Shown: piece after piece, positions 1 to 8,736 of the stretch
How the letters are laid out: every line of letters begins with the position of its first letter
Numbering within the stretch: position 1 is the stretch's first letter
Source: UBA5158 sp040389045
Lineage (GTDB): Bacteria > Pseudomonadota > Gammaproteobacteria > DSM-16500
Assembly: GCA_040389045.1 (NCBI GenBank)
Contig: JAZKAT010000044.1
Location: 1 to 35,086, forward strand
Direction: 5' to 3'
DNA length: 35,086 nucleotides
Notes under the pieces: model-generated
What the model saw: only the letters and a program-made list of their open reading frames with translations
Told to the model about the DNA's origin: nothing
Database searches by the model: none
Translations under genes and position numbers: made by a program

Positions 1-3
1 TTT

Positions 4-97
4 CTGTCATCCCCACAGGCGGGGATCCATTGATTGCCACCATGCCCCAAGCCCGTGTTCTACTCACAATGGATTCCCGCCTGCGCGGGAATGACAG
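4..97. repeat. Palindromic mosaic repeat, copy A1
   Basis: An element of about 94 bp begins CTGTCATCCCC and ends GGGAATGACAG, so its ends are inverted repeats. Each arm is itself a small hairpin; the right arm has the form ATTCCC-N8-GGGAAT. The core between the arms is nearly the same as that of the copy at 2259-2354. The left arm lacks 2 bp relative to that copy. No open reading frame in it looks real. It lies just upstream of the promoter of the ankyrin-like gene. Confidence 0.85.
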
Positions 98-112
98 GGG
101 TGAGTATGATAA

Positions 113-141
113 TTGCGCAACGCCCCCTTGCCGTGTATAAT
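113..141 (+). promoter_or_regulatory. Candidate sigma-70 promoter of the ankyrin-like gene
   Basis: TTGCGC (113-118) and a perfect TATAAT (136-141) are separated by 17 bp. Transcription would begin near 148, giving a leader of about 80 nt before the ATG at 227. It starts 15 bp inside the flanking repeat, so the two-gene unit carries its own promoter. Not tested. Confidence 0.6.
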
Positions 142-226
142 TCACACACACTTCAATCTAAATGCAAAAATACAGTTATTGGGATTGAAATATATAATAT
201 TAAATATTTTACAGAAGATACTACCT

Positions 227-1102
227 ATGTTGACCAGAGAAGAAGAACAGCAAGCCACCTTCGACACCCAGCTTTTACTGGCTGCACAACATAACGATTG
301 GCAATTTGTCAGAGATCATCTGTCACAAGTTAGGAATATTGAAATAAATTCCTTATTCGATACCCAGGTTTTAATAGCCGCACGCAACAGCGATTGGGGT
401 TTTGTTACTGATTGTCTGGCACATGTTAAAAATATTAATGTAACTTTCACCGATGAAGCAGATGAAGGTAAAACCATATTATGGTTTGCAGCAAAAGCCA
501 GACAGTGGGAATTAGTCAAAACAATACTGCAATGCCCTGGAATTAATGTAGCTGCTCAACAAAAAAATCCATCGTCTGGAAGTTATTCGCTGGCATATAT
601 CGATTTTTACTTTGATGACATGACCGACTTAAATCAAAATTCTGCATATGATGATTTGTATCGTAATGTTGTGTGGTTTGCGCTAAAAGACCAGCAAATT
701 GAAATTGTTGAATCTCTGCTGAGAACGGGTCAAACGTCTTTATCTGACTGTGTAGGCTTAACAAAGGAAGTTCAACTTATTTATACTGATCTTGAAAATA
801 TTATTAATAATAAATTTTTTATGGGATCAGTTTGTTTGGCTTATGCGCAGGCTGTGGTTTCAACTCTGCTACCCGGAGGGACATCCACTATATTATTGAG
901 TTTTATGAAACCTATTGAAGTTTCTCGCTTGGGCGACACTTGCAGCACATTTTTAAAGGCAGGAAAAGCAAATTACGCACAATTTTTTGTTGGAAATCCA
1001 AATCAAACTATTTTAAAAATCGCCGAAAAACAACGCCGCGCTCATATTAATGATGGAATTCCATCATTAAAAAATATTTTTAGAGTGGGGAATCGAAAGT
1101 AA
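227..1102 (+). CDS. Ankyrin-repeat-like protein of unknown function
   Basis: A protein of 291 residues. The start at 227 (MLTREEEQ) is chosen over an upstream TTG at 113 because AGAAG lies at 213-217 and the intervening residues look non-coding. Degenerate ankyrin-like units are visible at about residues 11-40, 44-73, 81-110 and 145-170, each with the helix pattern 'L..AA...W..V...L' (for example LLLAAQHNDWQFV and TILWFAAKARQWELV). The last ~120 residues match nothing I know. No signal peptide or membrane segment is evident. Ankyrin proteins mediate protein-protein contacts and are frequent among secreted effectors of Legionella and Coxiella, so an effector role is possible, but that is inference. 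The gene is 54 nt upstream of the membrane-protein gene and probably co-transcribed. Its base composition is more AT-rich than the housekeeping genes. Confidence 0.75.
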   Translation: MLTREEEQQATFDTQLLLAAQHNDWQFVRDHLSQVRNIEINSLFDTQVLIAARNSDWGFVTDCLAHVKNINVTFTDEADEGKTILWFAAKARQWELVKTILQCPGINVAAQQKNPSSGSYSLAYIDFYFDDMTDLNQNSAYDDLYRNVVWFALKDQQIEIVESLLRTGQTSLSDCVGLTKEVQLIYTDLENIINNKFFMGSVCLAYAQAVVSTLLPGGTSTILLSFMKPIEVSRLGDTCSTFLKAGKANYAQFFVGNPNQTILKIAEKQRRAHINDGIPSLKNIFRVGNRK

Positions 1103-1156
1103 TCTCTGCCATTCAAAAATGTATCAACATCAACAAATCAATAGAAGGCTATAAAC

Positions 1157-2239
1157 ATGAGCCCAGTGAGAGCTGTGCCTGCCACAGAAGCACCACATAG
1201 AAGTTTTTTATCAAGAATAACTAACTTTTTTACTGCACCTTTTCGTTTAATGAAAAACCACCCGTTTTCCACCGCAATTGTGTTGGGTGCTGTCATTGGT
1301 ATATCGCTATTCACTGCCATCCATATTCTATTCCCGATAGCACTTTCACAATTTACAGAAGTAACATTTGTAATGACCGAGATTACGTCAACAATTGGAG
1401 GAATAGGCATTATTGAGTTTTTTAGATATGTTATTGGCAATCGTGGTGCAAGGCTTTACGAGTTTACTTTAGATGGTACAGTAGAAGGGGAGGCGACCGG
1501 TATCAGTATGATCATAGGGCCACTTTTAGTGATACCTATGGTACCGTTATGCATACTTTTACCTGCTGTAGCGATTGGAATCGGAATAATTAGTTGCTGT
1601 GTTACTGTAGCTGGTTTTTTTGGGCTATTTATAAGAGATATTATAAGAGCTAGTGATACTCCTGCAAATAATGTTCCCCAAGATACTGGCTCTCAGAATA
1701 GCCATGAGACTATTATTTCTTTATTAACTTCAAGTCCTGCTCCCGTTAATAGGCCTCAACCACCTTCTTTGGAGGAAAGGTTGACTGCTGTTTTGATAAC
1801 ACTTGACGAAGCTCAAAATAGTTATTCAAAGACGGCTAGGAACTGCGGTCAAAACCCCACAGTCCCTGTTGAATATCGTTTGACAGCGGAAGACTTCGAT
1901 ACTATTAAAGCCGCCAATGACGTCATAACACTTACCATTATGAATAATCCGGTGATGTTACTTCCCTCAGGCCATTCAGTGGATTCGGAATCTTACACTA
2001 ATATTAAGTCTACAAATAATAGATGCCCCACTCTCCATTCGGTTGTTACTAAAACAGCACAAAATCATACACTCAAATCAATTATCATTTCTTCAATTGA
2101 AAGTATTATTGTTCGTAGTGAGATTATGATAAGTCAACTCAAAAATAAAGAAGAAACAATGCAGAAAATCAAATCTGATACGGTGAGTATTTATGCTGCG
2201 CCTGCTGCTTCAAGTGCTACCCGACGGCGATCAGTGTGA
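1157..2239 (+). CDS. Multi-pass membrane protein of unknown function
   Basis: A protein of 360 residues with AGAAGG (1143-1148) before the ATG. The N-terminus is basic (to about residue 35). Hydrophobic stretches follow at about 38-63, 69-93 and a long one at about 115-160 that could hold two helices. From about residue 165 the protein is hydrophilic, Ser/Thr/Asn-rich and probably cytosolic or exposed; it ends in the basic tail ATRRRSV. I recognise no family. A large hydrophobic patch plus a polar tail is seen in host-membrane-inserted effectors of intracellular bacteria, but it equally fits an ordinary inner-membrane protein. It follows the ankyrin-like gene closely, and the pair is bracketed by direct copies of one repeat. 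Confidence 0.7.
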   Translation: MSPVRAVPATEAPHRSFLSRITNFFTAPFRLMKNHPFSTAIVLGAVIGISLFTAIHILFPIALSQFTEVTFVMTEITSTIGGIGIIEFFRYVIGNRGARLYEFTLDGTVEGEATGISMIIGPLLVIPMVPLCILLPAVAIGIGIISCCVTVAGFFGLFIRDIIRASDTPANNVPQDTGSQNSHETIISLLTSSPAPVNRPQPPSLEERLTAVLITLDEAQNSYSKTARNCGQNPTVPVEYRLTAEDFDTIKAANDVITLTIMNNPVMLLPSGHSVDSESYTNIKSTNNRCPTLHSVVTKTAQNHTLKSIIISSIESIIVRSEIMISQLKNKEETMQKIKSDTVSIYAAPAASSATRRRSV

Positions 2240-2258
2240 CATGTAGGTTGAGCGATTC

Positions 2259-2354
2259 CTGTCATCCCCGCGCAGGCGGGGATCCATTGATTGCCACCAT
2301 GCCCCAAGCCCGCGTTCTACTCACAATGGATTCCCGCCTGCGCGGGAATGACAG
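2259..2354. repeat. Palindromic mosaic repeat, copy A2
   Basis: A 96-bp element in the same orientation and with nearly the same core as the copy at 4-97. The left arm contains ATCCCC-N8-GGGGAT and the right arm ATTCCC-N8-GGGAAT, facing each other. It ends 5 bp from the recN stop codon, so recN transcripts are likely to run into or end near this hairpin. Confidence 0.85.
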
Positions 2355-2359
2355 GGGAG

Positions 2360-4027
2360 TCAAACTTTCTCAACCATTTCCCTGGCATGCTCCAATGTCT
2401 TCTTAGTAATCTCAACCCCACCCAGCATCCGCGCCATTTCACTAATTTTTTCTTTCGCGGTTAACAACCTAACATCCGTATACGTCGCATCACTCTCATG
2501 CCGTTTCGCCACCAGCAAATGCTGCTGCCCCTGCGCTGCGACCTGCGGAGAATGCGTGATACATAACAGCTGATGCGTAGCCCCCAACCGTCGTAATAAC
2601 TTCCCAACAATCTCCGCCGTCCCACCACTAATCCCAACATCCACTTCATCAAAAATCAGCGTAGGAATCGTATGCTGCTCTGCCGTTGCCATATGTATCG
2701 CCAGACTAATCCGCGATAATTCCCCACCCGAAGCTACTTTCGCTAACGGCTGCAAGGGCTGTCCCACGTTGGTGGTAATTTGAAAAATAATTTTCTCTGC
2801 CCCAAAACTCGCAAATACCGGCACATCATCTTTCGAAAAGCCAACTTCAAATTTCCCGTGCGGCAAAGATAACTCATGAATAATCGCCGTAATTTCTTTC
2901 GCCAACTGCAAACTAGCTTTTGCTCTACTGGCGCTTAATTTTTTTGCCGCCGCCTGATAATTCTTTTCAATCACCAAAAGCTGTTCCGCTAATTCCGCCA
3001 GCCGCGCATCACTATTATCCAGTGAAGCCAATTCCGCCGTGATTTTCTCTTGCAAGGCCAGCAAGTTATCCGGCGCAATTTTATGCTTACGCGCCATATC
3101 AAACAAAGTACCTATACGTTGCTCTATCCACTGCAAGCGTTCCGGGTCAAGATCAATATTCTCTTGATAATGCCGCAATTCATTTTCCACATCATTTACT
3201 TGAATCAATGCGTTTTTAATATTCTCTATCCACAGCGCAGCTTTAGGATTAAATTCCCGAATATTTTCCAGCGCGTGTAAAATCTGGTTTAACGCGCGCC
3301 CCGCGTTATGGTTCTCATCATCCGCAAGAGTCGTTAACGCAAACGCTAAATTTTCCAGTAACGCCCCCGCGTTCGCCAATTGCTTGTGTTCCAAATCCAG
3401 CGTCTGAAATTCATTCGGTTTTAACTGCAACTCTTCCAATTCCAGCAATTGAAACCGCAAAAAATCACTACGCGAACTGCTTTCCTGATTGGCCATCCGT
3501 AATTGCGCCAGCGTGTTTTGGACGCTATGCCATTCCTGCGACAATGCGGCAACCTTAGCCGTCAAATCCAAATGTCCAGCATACTTATCCAGCATATCCC
3601 GCTGCGTTGCTAACTGAAACAAAGCCTGATGTTCATGCTGCCCATGAATATTAATTAATAAATCACTCAATTCCCGCAACACTTGCAAAGTCGTCGGAAT
3701 ATGATTGATATAACTTTTTGACCGTCCATCACGCGATAAAGTGCGGCGGATGATGCATTCATCTTCATTTTCCAAATCATGTTGTCGCAACCAGCTTTGA
3801 ATGTCCGGTAATTTGCGCACCGCAAACGTCAAACTGATATCCGCTTTTTCACAACCCTGACGCACAAAATCTCCAGTTCCACGGCCACCCAACGCTAATT
3901 CAATCGCATCAATCAATACCGATTTACCCGCGCCAGTTTCACCTGTGATCACCGTCGTGCCGGATGACAGTTCTACATGTAATTTTTGAATGGTAGCAAG
4001 ATTAATAATATCAATTTGAGTCAGCAT
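2360..4027 (-). CDS. recN: DNA repair protein RecN (SMC-like ATPase)
   Basis: A protein of 555 residues, the usual RecN length. RecN is an SMC-family ATPase acting in recombinational repair of double-strand breaks, in the cytosol on DNA. The Walker A motif GETGAGKS is at about 30-37. A long coiled-coil middle (about 150-380) is followed by the ABC signature ASGGELSR (about 432-439), the Walker B/D-loop stretch IFDEVDVGISG (about 458-468) and the H-loop THSP (about 491-494). All catalytic elements are intact. The start MLTQIDIINLAT matches the family N-terminus. The gene lies 2 bp downstream of nadK on the same strand, the conserved gammaproteobacterial nadK-recN pair, so the two are almost certainly one transcript. 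In E. coli recN is LexA-regulated; I see no convincing SOS box here. Confidence 0.97.
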   Translation of the reverse strand: MLTQIDIINLATIQKLHVELSSGTTVITGETGAGKSVLIDAIELALGGRGTGDFVRQGCEKADISLTFAVRKLPDIQSWLRQHDLENEDECIIRRTLSRDGRSKSYINHIPTTLQVLRELSDLLINIHGQHEHQALFQLATQRDMLDKYAGHLDLTAKVAALSQEWHSVQNTLAQLRMANQESSSRSDFLRFQLLELEELQLKPNEFQTLDLEHKQLANAGALLENLAFALTTLADDENHNAGRALNQILHALENIREFNPKAALWIENIKNALIQVNDVENELRHYQENIDLDPERLQWIEQRIGTLFDMARKHKIAPDNLLALQEKITAELASLDNSDARLAELAEQLLVIEKNYQAAAKKLSASRAKASLQLAKEITAIIHELSLPHGKFEVGFSKDDVPVFASFGAEKIIFQITTNVGQPLQPLAKVASGGELSRISLAIHMATAEQHTIPTLIFDEVDVGISGGTAEIVGKLLRRLGATHQLLCITHSPQVAAQGQQHLLVAKRHESDATYTDVRLLTAKEKISEMARMLGGVEITKKTLEHAREMVEKV

Positions 4028-4029
4028 GG

Positions 4030-4929
4030 TTAGGATCCTGAATGAGTACGATCATGCAATTTCTTGCCCCAATGTAATTTGCTGCGTAATACTTTGTAAT
4101 AGTTGTAATCCAGTGGATGAATCAAATTCAAAGTCTGAGGTTTTTTGGCGATAGTGATGTGACTGCCGCCCGGCGAATTAATATAATCCTGCCCGTCACA
4201 AGTCATACGCGGTGTATGCAAATTATTTTCAGAAACAATAATGGTAATGCGTCTATCACCTTCCACTACTATTGGTCGGTTATTCAAACTATGCGGAAAC
4301 ATAGGCACTAACACAATTGCGTCTAACTGTGGATGTAAAATCGGGCCGCCACCGGACAGGGCATAGGCTGTAGAGCCCGTCGGGGTCGCGATTATCAAAC
4401 CATCCGAGTTTTGACTACAAACAAATTGGTCATCAATATAAATTTCAAATTCAATCATATGCGGGGTCATATTCGGAATCAGCGCGACTTCATTTAAAGC
4501 TTCATCGCGGCCCAAGGTTTTACCATGAAGCTCCACCTGGGCTGACAGCAGGAAGCGTTTTTCAATGGTATATTTTCCCGCCAGGATTTTTTCGATTTCC
4601 GTTAAATCGGTGGGCAAAATATCAGTCAAAAACCCTAAACTGCCGCGGTTGATTCCCAATACCGGTGTACCGTGATCAACGACTACATGCGCGGCGCTTA
4701 ACAAACTACCGTCACCGCCCACTACAATTAATAAGTCACAAGCCGCCCCAAGCTGGTCACGGCTGACAATAGTCAGGGATTGATCGTGTAAAGATTCAGC
4801 GGTTTCTGCTTCAATAACGACTTTACAGCCCAGGCTGATCAGGTACGAAACCAGGGCTTGCAGGGTTTCTTTGACACCCGGATTTCTTAGGCGTCCGATG
4901 ACGCCTATGGTTTTAAATGTTGAGCTCAT
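4030..4929 (-). CDS. nadK: NAD kinase
   Basis: A protein of 299 residues that phosphorylates NAD to NADP with ATP. The diagnostic GGDGS motif is at 71-75 (VVGGDGSLLSAAH). The second conserved block has NSDG at 174-177 and ATPTGSTAYALSGGGP at 181-196. The length matches the bacterial enzyme. The ATG has AAGGAC upstream on the minus strand. It heads the nadK-recN unit and is divergent from hrcA, with 74 bp between the two start codons. Confidence 0.97.
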   Translation of the reverse strand: MSSTFKTIGVIGRLRNPGVKETLQALVSYLISLGCKVVIEAETAESLHDQSLTIVSRDQLGAACDLLIVVGGDGSLLSAAHVVVDHGTPVLGINRGSLGFLTDILPTDLTEIEKILAGKYTIEKRFLLSAQVELHGKTLGRDEALNEVALIPNMTPHMIEFEIYIDDQFVCSQNSDGLIIATPTGSTAYALSGGGPILHPQLDAIVLVPMFPHSLNNRPIVVEGDRRITIIVSENNLHTPRMTCDGQDYINSPGGSHITIAKKPQTLNLIHPLDYNYYKVLRSKLHWGKKLHDRTHSGS

Positions 4930-4944
4930 TGCAAGTCCTTACAA

Positions 4945-4975
4945 TTGACGCATTTTGCTAATTTTATGGTATATT
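4945..4975 (+). promoter_or_regulatory. Possible sigma-70 promoter of hrcA
   Basis: TTGACG (4945-4950) and TATATT (4970-4975) lie in the short nadK-hrcA divergent gap. The 19-bp spacing is longer than ideal, so this is tentative. No CIRCE inverted repeat (TTAGCACTC-N9-GAGTGCTAA) is seen here, so hrcA does not look self-regulated by the usual operator. Confidence 0.35.
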
Positions 4976-5003
4976 ACCCTTCCGCACCATAGGGCAGAGA
5001 GTA

Positions 5004-6032
5004 ATGACTGACACAATTAATTTACGCGCTCAACAGATCTTGAAGATCCTGATTGGCCGCTATATTCAAGACGGTTGCCCCGTTGGTTCGCGTACTATTG
5101 CCGAAGAATCCACCTTGGGGTTAAGTCCGGCGACAATTCGTAATATCTTGGCAGACCTTGAGGACCACGGCTATCTTATTTCACCACATACTTCGGCGGG
5201 ACGTATTCCTACTACCCGCGGTTATCGAGTATTCGTCGACAGTTTATTGACGGTCAAACCTCTGAAGAATATCGCCGACAGCGAATTCCCGGATAAATTA
5301 AACCGTGACCAGGACATGCCTACCTTATTGCAATCCGCATCGTCATTATTGTCCGGCCTGACGCAAATGATAGGTGTAGTCGCCTTGCCTAAACGAAATC
5401 AAATTAAATTACGCCAGGTAGAGTTTTTATCCTTATCCAATAATCGCGTATTGGTTATCCTGGTCTTGAATGATCGCGAAGTACAGAACCGCATTATTTA
5501 CACTGACCGTGCTTATAGTATCAGTGAATTACAGCAGGCCAGTAACTATTTGAATAGCCATTTTGTCGGCAAGGAATTAACCGTGGCGCGTCAGGAATTA
5601 TTAGCCACGATTAAGTCCGAAAAAGAAAATATGGCGACGTTGTTGAAAGCAGCGATTGAAGTCGCCGATAATGCCGTGGATGAAGAAAATAAAGATTACA
5701 TCATGGCGGGCCAAAATGATTTGCTCAGCGGCGCCAAGAAAGGCGAACTGGAAAAGTTATACAATTTATTCCAGGCTTTTACCCAAAAACAGGAAATTTT
5801 GAACCTATTAAATCATTCCATGGAAGCCGAAGGCATACAGATTTTTATTGGCGGCGAATCGGGCTATGAAGCGTTCGATGATTGCAGTATCGTGACGACT
5901 ACCTATGCTGTTGATGGCCAGTTAATTGGCAGTCTGGGAGTGATTGGCCCCGTCCGCATGCCCTATGAACGGGTTATTTCCGCGGTGGATGTAACATCGA
6001 AATTATTGTCAGCAGCCTTGAATCAAGGGTAA
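5004..6032 (+). CDS. hrcA: Heat-inducible transcription repressor HrcA
   Basis: A protein of 342 residues, typical for HrcA, which binds CIRCE operators of chaperone genes and is itself folded by GroEL. The N-terminal winged-helix domain (about 1-75) contains the conserved GSRTIAEES, LSPATIRN and TSAGRIPTTRGYR segments. The C-terminal part with SLGVIGPVRMPYERVISAVD is the dimerisation domain. The ATG at 5004 is preceded by AGAGAG. It is the first gene of hrcA-grpE-dnaK-dnaJ. In this window I find no CIRCE ahead of hrcA, grpE, dnaK or dnaJ, so its target is probably groESL elsewhere; that part is inference. Confidence 0.96.
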   Translation: MTDTINLRAQQILKILIGRYIQDGCPVGSRTIAEESTLGLSPATIRNILADLEDHGYLISPHTSAGRIPTTRGYRVFVDSLLTVKPLKNIADSEFPDKLNRDQDMPTLLQSASSLLSGLTQMIGVVALPKRNQIKLRQVEFLSLSNNRVLVILVLNDREVQNRIIYTDRAYSISELQQASNYLNSHFVGKELTVARQELLATIKSEKENMATLLKAAIEVADNAVDEENKDYIMAGQNDLLSGAKKGELEKLYNLFQAFTQKQEILNLLNHSMEAEGIQIFIGGESGYEAFDDCSIVTTTYAVDGQLIGSLGVIGPVRMPYERVISAVDVTSKLLSAALNQG

Positions 6033-6042
6033 ATTATGGATG

Positions 6043-6070
6043 CTGTCATTCCCGCAGACGGGAATGACAG
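6043..6070. repeat. Core-less copy of the palindromic repeat
   Basis: A perfect inverted repeat: CTGTCATTCCCG, 4-nt loop, CGGGAATGACAG (12-bp arms). It is the outer arms of the mosaic repeat joined without a core. It sits 10 bp after the hrcA stop and about 39 bp before the grpE start, so it forms a strong hairpin in the hrcA-grpE mRNA. No T-run follows, so a Rho-independent terminator is unlikely; mRNA processing or protection is possible. Confidence 0.85.
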
Positions 6071-6108
6071 CTATAAAATGCTAAAAAATATTATGTGGAG
6101 GTAACAAC

Positions 6109-6687
6109 GTGACATCGCAAAAAGAGAAATCGGCCCAGGGCAGCACCAGCCAGCTTCATCAAAAGATGAACCCGGAAGACGCGGAACAAATCTTGAAAGA
6201 TTCGGCATTGCTGGAACACCCATCTTTTATTGAATTACAAAACAAATTAACCGAAGCCGAAGAAAAAGCCACCCAGAATTGGGACCGGTTATTACGCCAA
6301 CAAGCGGACATGGATAATCAACAACGCCGCGCCGAACGTGATATAGCCAATGCCCACAAATACGCCCTTGAAAAGTTCATTCCCGAATTATTACCCGTAA
6401 TTGACAGTATGGAACGCAGCCTGGAAATTTCTTCAGCGGAACACTCCGTCAACGCGGTACTGGAAGGCATTAATCTCACGTTGAAGATGTTTTATGGCGT
6501 GCTTGAAAAAGCCGATGTGTTACAAATTGACCCCAAAGGCCAGCCTTTTAACCCGGATTTCCATCAAGCCGTCTCCGTCCTTGAAAATTCAGGCGAAAAG
6601 CCAGGCACCGTGGTTAACGTATTGCAAAAAGGCTATACCCTTAATAATCGCTTGATTAGACCGGCATTAGTGGTAGTGGCGAAATAA
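6109..6687 (+). CDS. grpE: Nucleotide exchange factor GrpE
   Basis: A protein of 192 residues, the DnaK nucleotide exchange factor that releases ADP during the chaperone cycle. The start is GTG at 6109 with a strong GGAGG 8 nt upstream. The N-terminal third is polar and disordered, then a long helix (about 40-95) leads to the C-terminal beta domain carrying the family signature PFNPDFHQAVSV and the ending NRLIRPALVVVAK. Its position between hrcA and dnaK is the classic arrangement. Confidence 0.96.
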   Translation: MTSQKEKSAQGSTSQLHQKMNPEDAEQILKDSALLEHPSFIELQNKLTEAEEKATQNWDRLLRQQADMDNQQRRAERDIANAHKYALEKFIPELLPVIDSMERSLEISSAEHSVNAVLEGINLTLKMFYGVLEKADVLQIDPKGQPFNPDFHQAVSVLENSGEKPGTVVNVLQKGYTLNNRLIRPALVVVAK

Positions 6688-6688
6688 C

Positions 6689-6716
6689 CTTGAAAACCCT
6701 ATTTTAGCCCCCATAT
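6689..6716 (+). promoter_or_regulatory. Sigma-32 (RpoH) heat-shock promoter of dnaK
   Basis: CTTGAAA (6689-6695) is followed after 13 bp by CCCCATAT (6709-6716). Both boxes match the E. coli sigma-32 consensus (CTTGAAA, CCCCATnT) at the right spacing. It lies in the 63-bp gap between grpE and dnaK, so dnaK-dnaJ and possibly greA-rlmE can be heat-induced independently of hrcA-grpE. Confidence 0.88.
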
Positions 6717-6750
6717 AACTAGATAGAGCTTAAACTTACTGGAGAAAGAC

Positions 6751-8706
6751 ATGGCAACAGCATCTAATAAAATAATTGGTATTGACCTTGGAACAACGAA
6801 TTCCTGCGTAGCGGTAATGGACGGCGATAAAGTCCGCGTCATTGAAAATGCCGAAGGCGACCGCACCACACCTTCTATTGTCGCTTATCTGGATAATGAT
6901 GAAATTCTAGTGGGCATGCCGGCAAAACGCCAATCTGTTACCAATCCAGCAAACACAGTTTATGCGGTCAAGCGCTTGATCGGCCGTCGTTTCGACGAAG
7001 AAGTTGTTAAACGTGATCAAGGCATTGTTCCTTACAAAATTGTCCGCGCCGACAATGGCGATGCATGGGTGGAAGCGCACGGTCAAAAGCTGGCGCCGCA
7101 ACAAGTTTCCGCGCAAATTCTCATGAAGATGAAAAAGACTGCTGAAGATTTTCTCGGTCATGAAGTCACAGAAGCGGTTATTACCGTACCGGCTTATTTC
7201 AATGATTCACAACGTCAAGCCACCAAAGACGCTGGCCGTATTGCTGGTCTGGAAGTGAAACGTATTATTAACGAACCTACCGCCGCGGCATTGGCCTTCG
7301 GTATGGACAAAAAAACCGGCGACCGCAAAATCGCTGTGTACGACTTGGGTGGTGGTACATTTGATATTTCCATTATTGAAATTGCGGAAGTCGATAAAGA
7401 ACACCAATTCGAAGTGTTATCTACCAATGGTGATACCTTCCTTGGCGGTGAAGATTTTGACGTACGCTTGATTAATTATCTGGTGGATGAATTCAAAAAA
7501 TCCAGCGGCATGGATTTACGTAATGATCCATTAGCGCTGCAACGTCTGAAAGAAGGCGCTGAAAAAGCGAAGATTGAACTTTCTTCGGCACAGCAAACTG
7601 ATGTGAACCTGCCATACATTACTGCTGATGCTAGCGGCCCCAAACACTTAAATATCAAAGTCACCCGCGCGAAACTGGAATCGCTGGTGGATGATCTGGT
7701 GCAGAAAACCATAGGCCCATGCCAAACCGCCATCAAAGATGCTGGCATCAGCGTGAGCGACATTGATGATGTTATTTTAGTAGGCGGTCAAACACGTATG
7801 CCGCTGGTCCAGGAAGCCGTCAAAAAATTATTTGGCAAAGAACCACGTCGTGACGTCAACCCAGATGAAGCAGTTGCCGTGGGTGCTGCTATTCAAGGCG
7901 CGGTATTGTCGGGTTCAGTCAAAGACGTATTGTTGCTGGACGTAACACCGCTGTCTCTCGGTATTGAAACGCTGGGCGGTGTGATGACCAAGCTTATTGA
8001 AAAGAACACGACTATTCCGACGAAAGCGAACCAGGTTTTCTCAACTGCCGCCGATGGTCAAACCGCCGTAACCGTGCATGTATTGCAAGGTGAACGCGAA
8101 ATGGCTTCCGCGAACAAATCACTGGGCCGCTTTGATTTAACCGACATTCCGCCAGCACCACGCGGCATGCCGCAAGTTGAAGTGACTTTTGATATTGACG
8201 CGAATGGTATATTGCATGTGTCAGCGCGCGATAAAGCGACTGGCAAGGCGCAATCTATTGTGATTAAAGCTTCCAGTGGCTTGTCGGAAGATGAAATCAA
8301 GAAAATGGTGAAAGATGCTGAAGCCAACGCGGAAGAAGATCGCAAATTCCATGAATTAGTGACGGTACGCAATCAGGCTGACAGCTTGATTCACTCTGTC
8401 ACCAAATCAATGAAAGAAGCGGGCGATAAAGTTGACGCGGCGGAGAAGAGCTCCATTGAAAGCGCGGTTGAAGCTTTAAAAGAAGCCTTGAAAGGCACTG
8501 ATAAAGATAAAATCGAGCAGAAAACCAAAGACCTTACCGATGCATCTGGTAAAATGGCGGAACGTCTTTACGCTGCGGGGGCGCAACAAGGCCAGCCGGG
8601 TGGTGGTGAACAAGCCCAGGGTGGCGCTGAGCAAGGTAGCGCGCCTAAGGGTGAGAACGTCGTGGACGCTGAGTTTGAAGAAGTTAAAGGTGACGATAAA
8701 AAATAA
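6751..8706 (+). CDS. dnaK: Molecular chaperone DnaK (Hsp70)
   Basis: A protein of 651 residues. It is the Hsp70 ATPase that binds exposed hydrophobic peptides, working with DnaJ and GrpE. The nucleotide-binding domain shows GIDLGTTNS (10-18), DLGGGTFD (198-205) and GGQTRMP (345-351). It is followed by the linker region VKDVLLLDVTPLSLG and the substrate-binding domain. The Gly/Gln-rich tail ends with the conserved acidic DAEFEEVK segment. The length is normal and nothing is missing. GGAG lies 8 nt before the ATG. It is driven at least partly by the sigma-32 promoter just upstream. Confidence 0.99.
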   Translation: MATASNKIIGIDLGTTNSCVAVMDGDKVRVIENAEGDRTTPSIVAYLDNDEILVGMPAKRQSVTNPANTVYAVKRLIGRRFDEEVVKRDQGIVPYKIVRADNGDAWVEAHGQKLAPQQVSAQILMKMKKTAEDFLGHEVTEAVITVPAYFNDSQRQATKDAGRIAGLEVKRIINEPTAAALAFGMDKKTGDRKIAVYDLGGGTFDISIIEIAEVDKEHQFEVLSTNGDTFLGGEDFDVRLINYLVDEFKKSSGMDLRNDPLALQRLKEGAEKAKIELSSAQQTDVNLPYITADASGPKHLNIKVTRAKLESLVDDLVQKTIGPCQTAIKDAGISVSDIDDVILVGGQTRMPLVQEAVKKLFGKEPRRDVNPDEAVAVGAAIQGAVLSGSVKDVLLLDVTPLSLGIETLGGVMTKLIEKNTTIPTKANQVFSTAADGQTAVTVHVLQGEREMASANKSLGRFDLTDIPPAPRGMPQVEVTFDIDANGILHVSARDKATGKAQSIVIKASSGLSEDEIKKMVKDAEANAEEDRKFHELVTVRNQADSLIHSVTKSMKEAGDKVDAAEKSSIESAVEALKEALKGTDKDKIEQKTKDLTDASGKMAERLYAAGAQQGQPGGGEQAQGGAEQGSAPKGENVVDAEFEEVKGDDKK

Positions 8707-8736
8707 CAATTTTGCCGTACACTCCCAATAAACTGC

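Noticed and set aside
34..294. Plus-strand 86-codon frame at the window start
   Set aside because: It begins inside the palindromic repeat and overlaps the ankyrin-like gene, which has a better ribosome site and recognisable repeats.
4930..5003. CIRCE operator for HrcA
   Set aside because: No TTAGCACTC-N9-GAGTGCTAA or close variant is visible in this gap or before grpE, dnaK or dnaJ.
7476..7763. Minus-strand frames within dnaK and other housekeeping genes
   Set aside because: They are shadows of strongly conserved genes in the opposite strand with no ribosome sites or recognisable products.
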